From: Paenibacillus sp. FSL R7-0204
GTDB taxonomy: Bacteria > Bacillota > Bacilli > Paenibacillales > Paenibacillaceae
DNA length: 64,000 nt
Direction: 5' to 3'
NCBI RefSeq assembly: GCF_038002225.1
Contig: NZ_JBBOCA010000001.1
Location: 4,836,001 to 4,900,000 of the forward strand
Part shown: piece by piece, positions 25,445 to 34,089 of the stretch
Layout of the letters: each line of letters starts with the position of its first letter
How positions within the stretch are numbered: the first letter of the stretch is position 1
Notes under the pieces: model-generated
Told to the model about the DNA's origin: nothing
Seen by the model: only the letters and a program-made list of their open reading frames with translations
The model's database searches: none
Program-made: the position numbers and the translations under genes

Positions 25445-27421
25445 CTACTCGCTGTCCTCCTCCCAGTACTCGCCAACCAGACCTTCAATAATACTGCTGC
25501 TGGCCCAAGGCATCAGGCAGAACCAGGTGCTGGCCGGTGAACCGTCACTGTAGGTCTCGGTTACCAGCCCCTCGGAATGGCAGAATCTCTCGGACATCCA
25601 GCCCGTCAGGCCGTGATCGAACTCCCGGTCATACCGGTTGTAGGTCTGACAGCCCCAGCCGACGGTATCCAGCATCCGCTGCTTCACATACGGATCTTCA
25701 CACCGCTTCACATAATAATACAGCTCATCTACCACGCTGCTCGACATAGGATGAATATGCGGATTGGCGACGGAAGTCACGCTTCCCCCGCAGCTCGACC
25801 ACCCCACCGTGCTTAGCGGCGGCACCTGAACTGGTGAATTGTAAACAAATTTGAAGGTGAACTCGTAAGCAAGCGCATCTCTCATATGATCCAGATACAG
25901 CTCATCCCCAGTGAGGGCGTGCAGATATCTGACCGCTCTGATGTACGCCAGAATCCCTTCAGAATCTACCGCCTTATCCGCATCAAGCGGCCCCCCATAA
26001 CATTCCATCCGTTTCACATAGGTCTCATAATAATGCCGCTCGCTGCGCTTCAGGCTGTCCAGATGCGACCGGTTTCCGGTTAACCAGCTATAGTAGGCTA
26101 TGGCAGCCATGATCCAGGTCCCGCCGAAGGAATCATATTCAAGCCCGGCACCGGTTCGCTCGGAGAGAATCGTAGGGTATTCACCGTCCGAATTCCGGCT
26201 TCGTTCCAGTACGGGGAGAATCTTCCGCACGAAGTCCACCCACTCCTCGTGAACGACATGCTTGAGCCGTTTCTCGTATTCATAGGCCTTCATAATATAG
26301 AACAAGGCCTGTCCGCATAGATAAGCGGAATGTCCGGGCGTGCGCATCCCGTCAAACCACCAGCCGTGAATGCTCCATTCCCCGTCCTGATAGGCCTCGT
26401 AAGGGAGACCTGAAGCCGGGTTCAGGGAGTTCGCGATGATATTCTCAATGCAGGAGAGGGCCTGCCCGCGCATAGGCTCATCTCCCAGCCGCAGCGCAGC
26501 CATCAGCATAGGAGTGGCTACAGTTAGACCGTTTGTCCAGCTGGTGGAGATGATTTTATTGTACCGGTATCCGCCTGTCTCCTTGTCCTCATAGACAAAA
26601 GTTGTGTAACTCCGGTCCTCAGGCAGCCACGCATATTGATAGATGGCCTTCGACAGATCGGCCGCAGCGCTCCTGATCCCGCTGCCGGGTCTTGGGGGCT
26701 GATAATAGCGGAAATAGATGTCTTCCAGCGCAGCATTAATGCCCAACTCAGACTCAGCCTTGTAGTCATACAAATCCAGCATGAACGCTACTGACTCTGA
26801 GGCCGCCAGTTCAAAGCAGTTCTCCTCCAGCGGTGCCCGTTCCTTGACAAGACGCGATTTGATGAACAGAAGCGGAGCATTCTCATACCCCAGCGTATAG
26901 CCTACCGTTCCCTTGGCAAGCGAACAGGTGAAGCCGCCATACTGGTAGAACTCCCCTTCATGCCCGGGCCTCCACTGGGACTTCACCCCATCTTGGTGTA
27001 CAAAGTAAGGGCTGGCACACAGTCCCCATACCTTGCCGTTGTCATATACCAGCGCCGCCGGATGCGATAACCGGTCGCTTCTGACCATCCACCAGGGGGA
27101 AGAAGGACGCAAGGGCTGCCCCTCCCTTAATCTCGGAAATTCGTTCGGGACATTCTGCGGAGCTTCTCCCCGGTTGCGGCCATACATAAATGCGGGAAGA
27201 AAAAAGCGCGGATCAGCCTTGGCGAACGGCAACTCCACATGAATGACGCCTGACCAAGGCGTGCTGTTCAGATTCGTGATCTGTACATGAGCCTGAAAGG
27301 GGTGCCGAGCACTGCCTGTCCCGTCTGTTATCTCAACGGATGCATGTAGTCCATGCCCGTTAAGTCCGGTATATTCAGGATCTTCCTGAGCCTTGCTTCT
27401 TGCCGTTATGATCAGTTCCAC
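25445..27421 (-). CDS. Cytoplasmic protein of unknown family, probable alpha-barrel glycan enzyme
   Basis: 658 residues with no signal peptide or membrane helix. The first 230 residues are beta-rich (for example HASVEITDGTG and HVQITNLNSTPWSG), like the beta-sandwich that precedes many (alpha/alpha)6 barrels. From about 240 on, regularly spaced helices carry Trp/Tyr/His motifs: STSWTNGLTVATPMLMAALR, IHGWWFDGMRTPGHSAYLCG, YDSFGGTWIMAAIAYYSWL, GWSSCGGSVTSVANPHIHP. That plan fits glycoside hydrolases or lyases with an (alpha/alpha)6 fold, but I cannot name a family or catalytic pair. GTG start eight bases after GGAGG. It is divergent from an AraC regulator that presumably controls it. Substrate unknown; uronate-bearing oligosaccharides are one guess from context. 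Confidence 0.7.
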   Translation of the reverse strand: MELIITARSKAQEDPEYTGLNGHGLHASVEITDGTGSARHPFQAHVQITNLNSTPWSGVIHVELPFAKADPRFFLPAFMYGRNRGEAPQNVPNEFPRLREGQPLRPSSPWWMVRSDRLSHPAALVYDNGKVWGLCASPYFVHQDGVKSQWRPGHEGEFYQYGGFTCSLAKGTVGYTLGYENAPLLFIKSRLVKERAPLEENCFELAASESVAFMLDLYDYKAESELGINAALEDIYFRYYQPPRPGSGIRSAAADLSKAIYQYAWLPEDRSYTTFVYEDKETGGYRYNKIISTSWTNGLTVATPMLMAALRLGDEPMRGQALSCIENIIANSLNPASGLPYEAYQDGEWSIHGWWFDGMRTPGHSAYLCGQALFYIMKAYEYEKRLKHVVHEEWVDFVRKILPVLERSRNSDGEYPTILSERTGAGLEYDSFGGTWIMAAIAYYSWLTGNRSHLDSLKRSERHYYETYVKRMECYGGPLDADKAVDSEGILAYIRAVRYLHALTGDELYLDHMRDALAYEFTFKFVYNSPVQVPPLSTVGWSSCGGSVTSVANPHIHPMSSSVVDELYYYVKRCEDPYVKQRMLDTVGWGCQTYNRYDREFDHGLTGWMSERFCHSEGLVTETYSDGSPASTWFCLMPWASSSIIEGLVGEYWEEDSE

Positions 27422-27570
27422 TATCCTGTCCTCCAGTCTGTTGTAATACGATAAAAGGGTTGCAAATCATATTCCTAAATGCTAGGATAATGTCATTTTA
27501 AAGTAGTTCCAGAGAAGAATCATTGCAGGTTCCGCTGTTATTATTGCGCGAAATGATCCGGAGGTTACCC

Positions 27571-28416
27571 ATGAACGAGCCATTTGAGCTTCGCTATGAC
27601 CCTATCCATAAAGATTACCTCTACCTGCACAGGACAACCACCTATAATATGGGAACCTTCTATCACCGCCATGAAGCGTATGAGCTGTACTTATTTCTGC
27701 GCGGCAACGTCAAGTTCTATATTGAGAACAGTTGCTACCACCTGCAGCGCGGAGATCTGCTTGTGCTGAACCCGGAAGAAATGCATCGTTCCTTCAGCCA
27801 GGATGAATCGGAATATGAACGGATTACGATCAATCTCCAAAAATCTTATCTGCACCGCCTGTCTACTCCGGCTACCCCTCTATCCTGGTGCTTCGACTAC
27901 CGCCCGAAGGGTAAGGGCAACATCGTGCATCTGGAGGAAGCCGAGCTTCAGCAGGTTCTCCGGTTGACCGGCGATCTGGAGGAGGTCCTCTCATCGGATG
28001 CGTATGGGGCAGATATCCTCGCCAATAGCATGCTTGCTCAATTATTGGTGCTGACCAACACCGTGTTTCATAGATCAAGCATCGTTCCTGCAGATATCAT
28101 GCCGGAGCTGGTCCGCAGGACCATGGAGTATATTGATGCCCATCTGGGCCAGACCCTCACGCTTGAACAGCTTAGCAGCACCTTTCATTTGAACAGCACC
28201 TATATTAGCCGCCAGTTCAAACAACACACAGGCTTAACGCTCCGTTCCTATATCCTGGACCGCAGGATTTCGTTAGCCAAGGCTTACCTCCGCGACGGGC
28301 TTAGCCTTACCGAGGCATGTTATCAATCCGGCTTCAGCGATTATGCCAATTTCATCCGCAGCTTCACCAAGGTGGCCGGAGTATCCCCGGGCAGATATGC
28401 CAAGCAGGAACTGTAG
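27571..28416 (+). CDS. AraC-family regulator with cupin-type sensor domain (divergent from the 658-residue protein)
   Basis: 281 residues from ATG 27571, six bases after GGAGG (27560-27564); the in-frame upstream ATG at 27523 lacks a ribosome site. N-terminal cupin (FYHRHEAYELYLFLRGNVKF, GDLLVLNPEEMH) and C-terminal AraC helix-turn-helix pair ending GFSDYANFIRSFTKVAGVSP. The match to the regulator at 24432 runs the whole length, with identical blocks such as FSDYANFIRSFTKVAG and MPELVR, so the two are duplicates with diverged sensing. Its target is most likely the divergent 658-residue protein gene. Confidence 0.9.
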   Translation: MNEPFELRYDPIHKDYLYLHRTTTYNMGTFYHRHEAYELYLFLRGNVKFYIENSCYHLQRGDLLVLNPEEMHRSFSQDESEYERITINLQKSYLHRLSTPATPLSWCFDYRPKGKGNIVHLEEAELQQVLRLTGDLEEVLSSDAYGADILANSMLAQLLVLTNTVFHRSSIVPADIMPELVRRTMEYIDAHLGQTLTLEQLSSTFHLNSTYISRQFKQHTGLTLRSYILDRRISLAKAYLRDGLSLTEACYQSGFSDYANFIRSFTKVAGVSPGRYAKQEL

Positions 28417-28543
28417 AACGTCTCGCGGGAAGTGGAGCGGGCGGGAGCGGTGTATGCGGAAGGCGGGACTGGATCATTAGGGCTGGGGATTTACAGATTG
28501 CGAGGAGTGTTGCATACAGTTGAGAGCGCGGCGGACTTATACA

Positions 28544-28724
28544 AGTGGAAATTGTACATCTAATTTGGCGGTAAAGGGGTACGTAAACTAATTAGTTGGA
28601 AAAATGCAGCTTGCTCAGCCCGACTTCTGCTAAATCCATCGGATTCCAGGAATTAAGTGTACTTTTTCCAACTGCTTGCTCTCAACCCTCGATTTCGGCA
28701 AAATTAAGTGCCTTTTTTCCAACT
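28544..28724. repeat. Second cluster of family-A intergenic repeats (four copies)
   Basis: Copies at 28544-28566 and 28594-28612 are in one orientation; those at 28651-28673 and 28702-28724 are in the other. The third reads AATTAAGTGTACTTTTTCCA then ACT, and the fourth differs from it by a few bases. The layout (two copies facing two copies) is the same as in the cluster at 6844-7023, although the surrounding bases differ. Confidence 0.7.
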
Positions 28725-28789
28725 ATATCCGCCCTTCCCTCTTGCTACGAATCACATAAGGCTCCCAGCCAAGCCAGTGGTTATTGTAT

Positions 28790-28815
28790 AAAAAAAGCCT
28801 CCCATAACGGGAGGC
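28790..28815 (-). terminator. Rho-independent terminator of the uidA operon
   Basis: On the minus strand GCCTCCC, loop GTTAT, GGGAGGC, then TTTTTTT. A perfect seven-bp stem, about 90 bases after the uidA stop. Confidence 0.85.
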
Positions 28816-28895
28816 TTGAAGGGTTGGAGACTTGCAAGCTTCGAGGCTTCGAGGCTTGCAATCTTGAAGGCTTGCAAACTTACATTGCAACTTAA
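28816..28895. repeat. Iterated GCTTGCAA/GCTTCGAG segment in the uidA 3' region
   Basis: Between the uidA stop and its terminator lies a run of variants of GAGGCTTGCAA and GAGGCTTCGA, including the inverted repeat TTGCAAGC ... GCTTGCAA around two tandem CTTCGAGG words. It looks like slippage-grown sequence that can fold on itself. Confidence 0.55.
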
Positions 28896-28902
28896 ACTCA
28901 AT

Positions 28903-30699
28903 CTACTTCTTATACCCAAAATCCGGGATCTTCGTCCATCTCCGGCGCAGCTCGTGCGCTGCCGCCTTGGGCTTGCGGTCACGGGTGAAGATGCCTTTCT
29001 TGTTCCCCTGCACCCGGATGATACCCTGGCTGGTGGCAAAGTCGGCAAAATTCCATACCTGCTCGCCCACAAACTCCTGGAACTCGTCAAAGACCTCGTG
29101 GTTAGCCTTGTAGAACGCCACCTGATACTCCTCTGTGAACATGATCGGCTCCACATCATGCAGTCCGGCCACGGTATCGGTTCCATATTCGGTCATCATC
29201 ATCGGCTTGCCGGGGCACCGCCGGCTCCAAGCTTCCAGCTCCATCCGCAGCTTGACCTTCGCTGACTCCAGATCTCCCCCGTCCACATACCAGCCGTAGT
29301 AACGGTTGAAGGCAAGCACATCGATCAGCTCAGAGATTCTATCGTTCGCCGGGGATGCCTCAATATGCGTCACCAGGGTCACCGGACGGTGCTGCGGGTC
29401 TTCTTCCCGCAGCTGCTCAATCAGCGGCTTGAAGTATTCGTACGCTCCGTCCTCATAAGATGCCGGTTCATTAGCAACATTCCACATCACAACACAGGCA
29501 TGGTTCTTATCCCGGTTAATCAGCTCCCGGATCACCTGCTGGTGATGCCCGAAGGTCTGGACCTCTGCCCAGGTATCCTTCTTCGAACCTCCTGAGAACA
29601 TCACCAGGAAATTAAGATCCAAGCCTACCGCCGGGGTCTCATTGATCACGACGAAGCCTTCACGGTCGGCCAGACGCATCACTTCCTCGGCATACGGATA
29701 ATGCGCCGTGCGGAAGGAGTTGGCCCCGGACCATTTCATCAGATTGAAATCCATAATGTTCGCCGCTTCATCCAGGCCCCGTCCATGGAACGGGGTATCC
29801 TCATGTCTGCCGTAGCCCTTGAAGTAGAACGGCTCGCCATTGATCAGGAACTGTCCGTCCCTCACTTCGACCGTCCGCACGCCGAACGGCAGCTCATAGA
29901 CATCAACCAATTGCCCTGATTGCAGCAGTTCGATTCTCAGGGTGTACAAGTAGGCGTTCAGCGGCTGCCATAGTCTGACAGATGGAATATCCATTACACC
30001 GGACGGCTCCGTCCCTGAGCAGACCGCCTTCCCCTCTTCATCTAGTACCGTAACCCGGATATCGGCTTCGCCGGTAATATCAGTACTATATCGGACGGTT
30101 CCGTTTTCGCCCTCGTAAGAAGTGACTAAAGTGACGTCCTCCACGAAGGTTCGCGGCGTAGAGTAGATCCGCACCGGCCGCTGCAATCCGGCAAAGTTGA
30201 AGAAATCAAAGTTCGGCTGGTTCTTCACCCTAAGCTTCCCGTCCGGCCCTTCGGTCTCCGTGTACAGGCCAACAGGCAATGTGGTGTAATCCACGACATT
30301 ATGAACAGCCACCGTCAGCCGGTTCGTTCCAGGCCGGATATAGTCATTAATCACGCCCTCGAAGGGAAGGAAGCCGCCGGCATGCTCCATCACCAAGCTT
30401 CCATTGATAAATACCTTCGCCTTATGGGTCGCCGAGCCGAAGCGCAGCACCAGCCGTTCATTCAGGATGTTCGCCGGGAGCGTCAGCTCCCGCTCGTACC
30501 ACACCCAGCCGACATGATTACGAATCTCCGGGCTTACGCCAAGATCATTGTAAGCCGAGGGCACCGCCATTGGGATCGTATCTGTGAGCTTCGATGCCTG
30601 CCAGCTCTCGTCCCAGCCGGAGCCATCGTCCAGCTTGAAATTCCATACCCCGCCCAGATCATACAGACTGCGGGTTTCCGTCATTATTGGATATAGCAC
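28903..30699 (-). CDS. uidA: Beta-glucuronidase (GH2)
   Basis: 598 residues from the GTG at 30697-30699, eight bases after AGGAG; this start aligns with E. coli UidA, whereas the in-frame GTG at 30708 overlaps the ribosome site. Sugar-binding, Ig-like and TIM-barrel domains follow in GH2 order. Acid/base Glu411 is in WNVANEP, nucleophile Glu504 in MTEYGTD, and the glucuronidase-specific Asn566 and Lys568 in GNKKGIF fall at the same numbers as in E. coli. The carboxylate-reading N-x-K motif marks it as a glucuronidase rather than a galactosidase. No signal peptide, so it works in the cytoplasm on imported beta-glucuronides. It is the last gene of the operon permease, permease, binding protein, uidA. 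Confidence 0.95.
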   Translation of the reverse strand: MLYPIMTETRSLYDLGGVWNFKLDDGSGWDESWQASKLTDTIPMAVPSAYNDLGVSPEIRNHVGWVWYERELTLPANILNERLVLRFGSATHKAKVFINGSLVMEHAGGFLPFEGVINDYIRPGTNRLTVAVHNVVDYTTLPVGLYTETEGPDGKLRVKNQPNFDFFNFAGLQRPVRIYSTPRTFVEDVTLVTSYEGENGTVRYSTDITGEADIRVTVLDEEGKAVCSGTEPSGVMDIPSVRLWQPLNAYLYTLRIELLQSGQLVDVYELPFGVRTVEVRDGQFLINGEPFYFKGYGRHEDTPFHGRGLDEAANIMDFNLMKWSGANSFRTAHYPYAEEVMRLADREGFVVINETPAVGLDLNFLVMFSGGSKKDTWAEVQTFGHHQQVIRELINRDKNHACVVMWNVANEPASYEDGAYEYFKPLIEQLREEDPQHRPVTLVTHIEASPANDRISELIDVLAFNRYYGWYVDGGDLESAKVKLRMELEAWSRRCPGKPMMMTEYGTDTVAGLHDVEPIMFTEEYQVAFYKANHEVFDEFQEFVGEQVWNFADFATSQGIIRVQGNKKGIFTRDRKPKAAAHELRRRWTKIPDFGYKK

Positions 30700-30735
30700 G
30701 GGCAGCACTCCTATCTAATCTGTGATATCTGCTTC

Positions 30736-32085
30736 TTAGGATTTGGAATCAATAATCTTCTGAATCTTGGTTTGAGCATGCTGAATCGTATCATCAATAC
30801 TTTGACCGGACAGCAGCATTTTGTCGAACTCCTCCAGCAGCACCTTCTCCAGCTCAGCGTGATAAGGCACTGCCGTAGCTGCAGTAGTAGATTTGGTATT
30901 CTCCAGAACATAGAGCAAGGAAGCTTTGTCGATCATTTCCGGGGTCTTGCTGCCTGCAATGATCCGGTCCACCACATCATTCAGATTCGCTTTTTTCCAG
31001 GACGGGATATTCTTCCCTTGCAGTACAATCCCTTCAGTGGAGAACCAGCGGATGAAGGTGTAGGCTTCGTCTTTATGCTTGGACTTGCTGTAGATGCTCA
31101 GGACATCCCCGCTCACGTTCGATGACATTGGATCTTCCGCTTTCATCTTAGGCAGCGGAGCGAACACGGTCTTGAAGGTAGCTGGAATGGTATCCGTTCC
31201 ACCAGTCTCCGGGATCAGGAAGGTCCCCGTAACAAGCATACTGGTGTCCTGGTTGAAATATTGCGGTCTGTAGTTCAGCTTCTGGCTGACCACCTCGGAA
31301 TACGGGGTTGCGGAGCCTTCCGCTTCTCCCCGAAGCCGCAGCTCAAGCGACTTGCGCATGAACGGATTGTCGATATTGGCGGTCTTTCCGTCATCGGTAG
31401 TCAGATTGGCATTCACCGGCTGGCCGAAGTTCTGCACCACGTAGCCATATTGAATCCAGCTGTGGAAGTAGGTTCCGTACCGGGTTTTATCGCCCGTTTT
31501 CTTCGTCATCGCCTTGGCGTAATCCATGTACTGATCCCAGGTCCAGTCCTTAGGCAGCTCAAGTCCCGCCTCCTTCAGATGATTCTCATTAATAATAACC
31601 AGACCCTGGGAGGACTTGCCGGGCAGTCCATAGACCTTGCCGTCAATACTGGTATCGGATGTATATTCGTCCTTGAAATTAATGCTGTCCTTGGCCAGAT
31701 AATCATCCAGCGGCTCAATCATCCCCAGGCCTGCACGCTGGGACAGGAAGGTCATGTTACTGAACATGAGGATATCCAGATCATCGCCGCCGGCCACCGC
31801 AAGGTCCAGCTTCTTATAATACTCGTTGGAGTTGTTGTCCTCCGCAGAGGCGAATTCCACCTTGATGTTCGGATGCTGCTTCTCGAACTCGGCAATGACG
31901 ATATCCCAGTTGTCCATTTTTTGGGCATACCAGTTGCTCAGCTTAATGGTTACCGCTTGTTCTGCATCTGTTCCGGCACCCGTTGCCGCCGGCTCCTTCT
32001 CTGCATTGCCGGCCCCTCCGCAACCGGATACCAGCAGGGATAACAGCGGTACAGCGATGAATAGATTGCGTTTTACTTTTGACAT
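30736..32085 (-). CDS. Extracellular solute-binding lipoprotein (family 1) of the glucuronide importer
   Basis: 449 residues with lipobox VSGC (Cys22) and a family-1 solute-binding fold of the usual length (about 430): LKDWTWDQYMDYAKAM-like central region and a SGDVLSIYSKSKHKDEAYTF segment that is standard in sugar-binding members. The start is the ATG near the GGGGGCC site. It stands 27 bases downstream of the permease at 32113 and 36 bases upstream of uidA, so all four genes are one transcript. Likely ligand: a glucuronic-acid-bearing oligosaccharide, inferred from uidA. Confidence 0.92.
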   Translation of the reverse strand: MSKVKRNLFIAVPLLSLLVSGCGGAGNAEKEPAATGAGTDAEQAVTIKLSNWYAQKMDNWDIVIAEFEKQHPNIKVEFASAEDNNSNEYYKKLDLAVAGGDDLDILMFSNMTFLSQRAGLGMIEPLDDYLAKDSINFKDEYTSDTSIDGKVYGLPGKSSQGLVIINENHLKEAGLELPKDWTWDQYMDYAKAMTKKTGDKTRYGTYFHSWIQYGYVVQNFGQPVNANLTTDDGKTANIDNPFMRKSLELRLRGEAEGSATPYSEVVSQKLNYRPQYFNQDTSMLVTGTFLIPETGGTDTIPATFKTVFAPLPKMKAEDPMSSNVSGDVLSIYSKSKHKDEAYTFIRWFSTEGIVLQGKNIPSWKKANLNDVVDRIIAGSKTPEMIDKASLLYVLENTKSTTAATAVPYHAELEKVLLEEFDKMLLSGQSIDDTIQHAQTKIQKIIDSKS

Positions 32086-32112
32086 GATTTGGCCCCCTGT
32101 AATGTAATTAGT

Positions 32113-32943
32113 CTAGCCTTTGACACTGCCCATCGCAACTCCCTCAATCACCTGCTTCTGGCCGATCATGAAAATAATTAACAATGGCAGAATGGCGGAT
32201 ACGGCACCTGCCATCATTAAGGAGTAGAACTCGCCGCTGAAATCAGCGAATTTCCGGATGCCCAGCTGCAGGGTAAACAATGAATCGGAACGAAGGAAGA
32301 TCAGCGGATTCTGGTAATCATTCCAGGTCCAGATAAAGCGGAGAATCATATAGGTAGCAAGGGCTGGCTGCACCAGTGGCATGGCAATCCGCATGAAGAT
32401 CGTCCAGTGGCCCGCTGCATCAATCCGCGCCGATTCAATAATTTCATCATGGATTCCCAGGAAGAACTGTCTCAGCAGGAAGGTTCCCAGCACGCCGGAG
32501 GCGGCAAGCAGCACCAGCCCGAAATGGCTGTCGAACAATCCAAGCCAGCGGTACATGATGAACTGCGGAACCAGAATGGCCTGCGTCGGAATCATGAAGG
32601 TGGCCAGGACAACCAGGAAGAGAATGTCCCGCCCTTTGAACTTGATTTTGGAGAAGCCGTAAGCCGCCATAGCAGAAATAATCAGCGACAGCGCTGTAGA
32701 CATCAGGGTAACCTTCGTCGTGTTCCAGTAATAGAGTGTGAACGGCACGGCTCCCGCCCATACCTGCTTGTAGTTCTCCACCGCATTCCATTTCGATGGA
32801 ATCCATTCTATCGGATATTTCATGACATCCAGCTCGGGCTTGAAGGAGGCGGAGAGCATCCATAAGAACGGCATGATGAACAGGATGCCCGCAACCGCCA
32901 TGAAGACGGTGACAATAACACGGTTAAGCTTGATCGATCGCAT
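32113..32943 (-). CDS. CUT1 ABC sugar transporter permease (MalG/LacG type)
   Basis: 276 residues starting MRSIKLNRVIVTVF at the ATG 32941-32943, six bases after AGGAGG; a longer frame to 32988 would overlap the preceding gene. It has six hydrophobic helices, the EAA loop ESARIDAAGHWTIFM (Ala in place of the usual Gly after Asp) and the family end GVAMGSVKG. It pairs with the permease at 32955 to form the channel for the binding protein at 30736. Confidence 0.92.
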   Translation of the reverse strand: MRSIKLNRVIVTVFMAVAGILFIMPFLWMLSASFKPELDVMKYPIEWIPSKWNAVENYKQVWAGAVPFTLYYWNTTKVTLMSTALSLIISAMAAYGFSKIKFKGRDILFLVVLATFMIPTQAILVPQFIMYRWLGLFDSHFGLVLLAASGVLGTFLLRQFFLGIHDEIIESARIDAAGHWTIFMRIAMPLVQPALATYMILRFIWTWNDYQNPLIFLRSDSLFTLQLGIRKFADFSGEFYSLMMAGAVSAILPLLIIFMIGQKQVIEGVAMGSVKG

Positions 32944-32954
32944 GTGTATACCTC

Positions 32955-33899
32955 CTAGTAGTTGACCCATTTCTTTTGTCCGACCCATTGAAACAAGGTC
33001 ACCAGCAGGATGAGTATCAGCAGAATAATGCCCATCGCAGAAGCATAGCCCGACTCCAGATTGACGAACGCCACCTCGTACAGATAGTAGACAATGACTG
33101 AGGTTGAGCCTGCCGGGCCGCCGCCGGTTAACACCATAATCAGATCGAAGACCTTAAAGGACCCGACAACTCCTGTGATAAGCAGGAAGAAGGACGTAGG
33201 CGACAGCATCGGCAGTGTAATTCTGAAGAATTGTCTGAGCGGTGAGGCCCCGTCCACATCGGCGGCTTCATACAAATCCCGTGAGATATTCTGAAGGCCC
33301 GCCAGATAGATGACCATATTGAAGCCTAGTGAAGTCCACACCATAATAATCATGACCGAGATCAGGGCGAACTTGGGATCAGCCAGCCACATGGGCGGAT
33401 GCTCGAACCCTATAGATCTGAGAAAACCGTTGATCGGACCATTGTTCGGGTGATAGAGTACTCTCCAGAGCAGGGCGATGGCCACGAAGCTCGAGATGAA
33501 GGGCATGAAGTAGATTACTTTGAAAAAGGTTTTGAAATACGTTGCCTTGTTGATCAGCACCGCCAGCACCAGCGCCAGGAACATCGCTACCGGAACGACG
33601 GCAATCATGATCAGGTTGTTGTAGAGCGAGCGGTGAAAGGACTCGTCCTGCACCAGCCGGGTGTAGTTATCCAGACCGACAAATTGAAAACCGTCCAGCC
33701 CGGATACAAAGTTCCAGTTCGAGAAGCTGATTACACCGGATAGTAGAATCGGAATAATTACCAGCGTTACGGTCAGAATGAGCATGGGGGCAATGAATAA
33801 ATACCCTGCAATATTGTCGTAAAAGGATTGCTTGCGCATCTTGCTTATCCCGGGGCTGCCGGACCGTTTTGCCGTCCCCTCTTCAGTAATAACCTCCAC
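32955..33899 (-). CDS. CUT1 ABC sugar transporter permease (MalF/UgpA type)
   Basis: 314 residues from the GTG at 33897-33899, eight bases after AGAGG; an in-frame GTG at 33908 overlaps that ribosome site and is less likely. The first helix is ISKMRKQSFYDNIAGYLFIA onward; the EAA loop reads YEAADVDGASPLRQFF. It is the first gene of the uidA operon and is divergent from the kinase at 34090. A perfect TATAAT (minus strand, 33931-33936) sits about 32 bases upstream. Confidence 0.9.
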   Translation of the reverse strand: MEVITEEGTAKRSGSPGISKMRKQSFYDNIAGYLFIAPMLILTVTLVIIPILLSGVISFSNWNFVSGLDGFQFVGLDNYTRLVQDESFHRSLYNNLIMIAVVPVAMFLALVLAVLINKATYFKTFFKVIYFMPFISSFVAIALLWRVLYHPNNGPINGFLRSIGFEHPPMWLADPKFALISVMIIMVWTSLGFNMVIYLAGLQNISRDLYEAADVDGASPLRQFFRITLPMLSPTSFFLLITGVVGSFKVFDLIMVLTGGGPAGSTSVIVYYLYEVAFVNLESGYASAMGIILLILILLVTLFQWVGQKKWVNY

Positions 33900-33930
33900 T
33901 TTATCCACCTCTTTTTATGTTTGTAGCTTT

Positions 33931-33963
33931 ATTATAGAAGGGCAAATTTTATTGCACATGCAA
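33931..33963 (-). promoter_or_regulatory. -10 element and inverted repeat upstream of the uidA operon
   Basis: The minus strand carries a perfect TATAAT (33931-33936). Fifteen bases further upstream is TTGCACATGCAA (33952-33963), a five-base inverted repeat around CA that would cover the -35 region and could be an operator for the divergent kinase/regulator or another protein. No good -35 is visible, which fits an activator-dependent promoter. Confidence 0.45.
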
Positions 33964-34089
33964 CGAATTTATCTGTGGTGAAAACTTTGTATAGCATTAT
34001 TTTTTCTAAATTGAAAAATTTATTGGATGAGCCGAACCGCAGAATCAAGTACCATAAGTCTGTGAAGGTCTACTACTGGAGGGATATTA

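Larger units (their letters stand above)
28417..28902. other. Gene-free gap of about 0.5 kb rich in repeats
   Basis: No gene seen between the AraC regulator and uidA. The gap holds four family-A repeats (28544-28724), the uidA terminator (28790-28815) and an iterated 3' segment (28816-28895). Confidence 0.65.
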
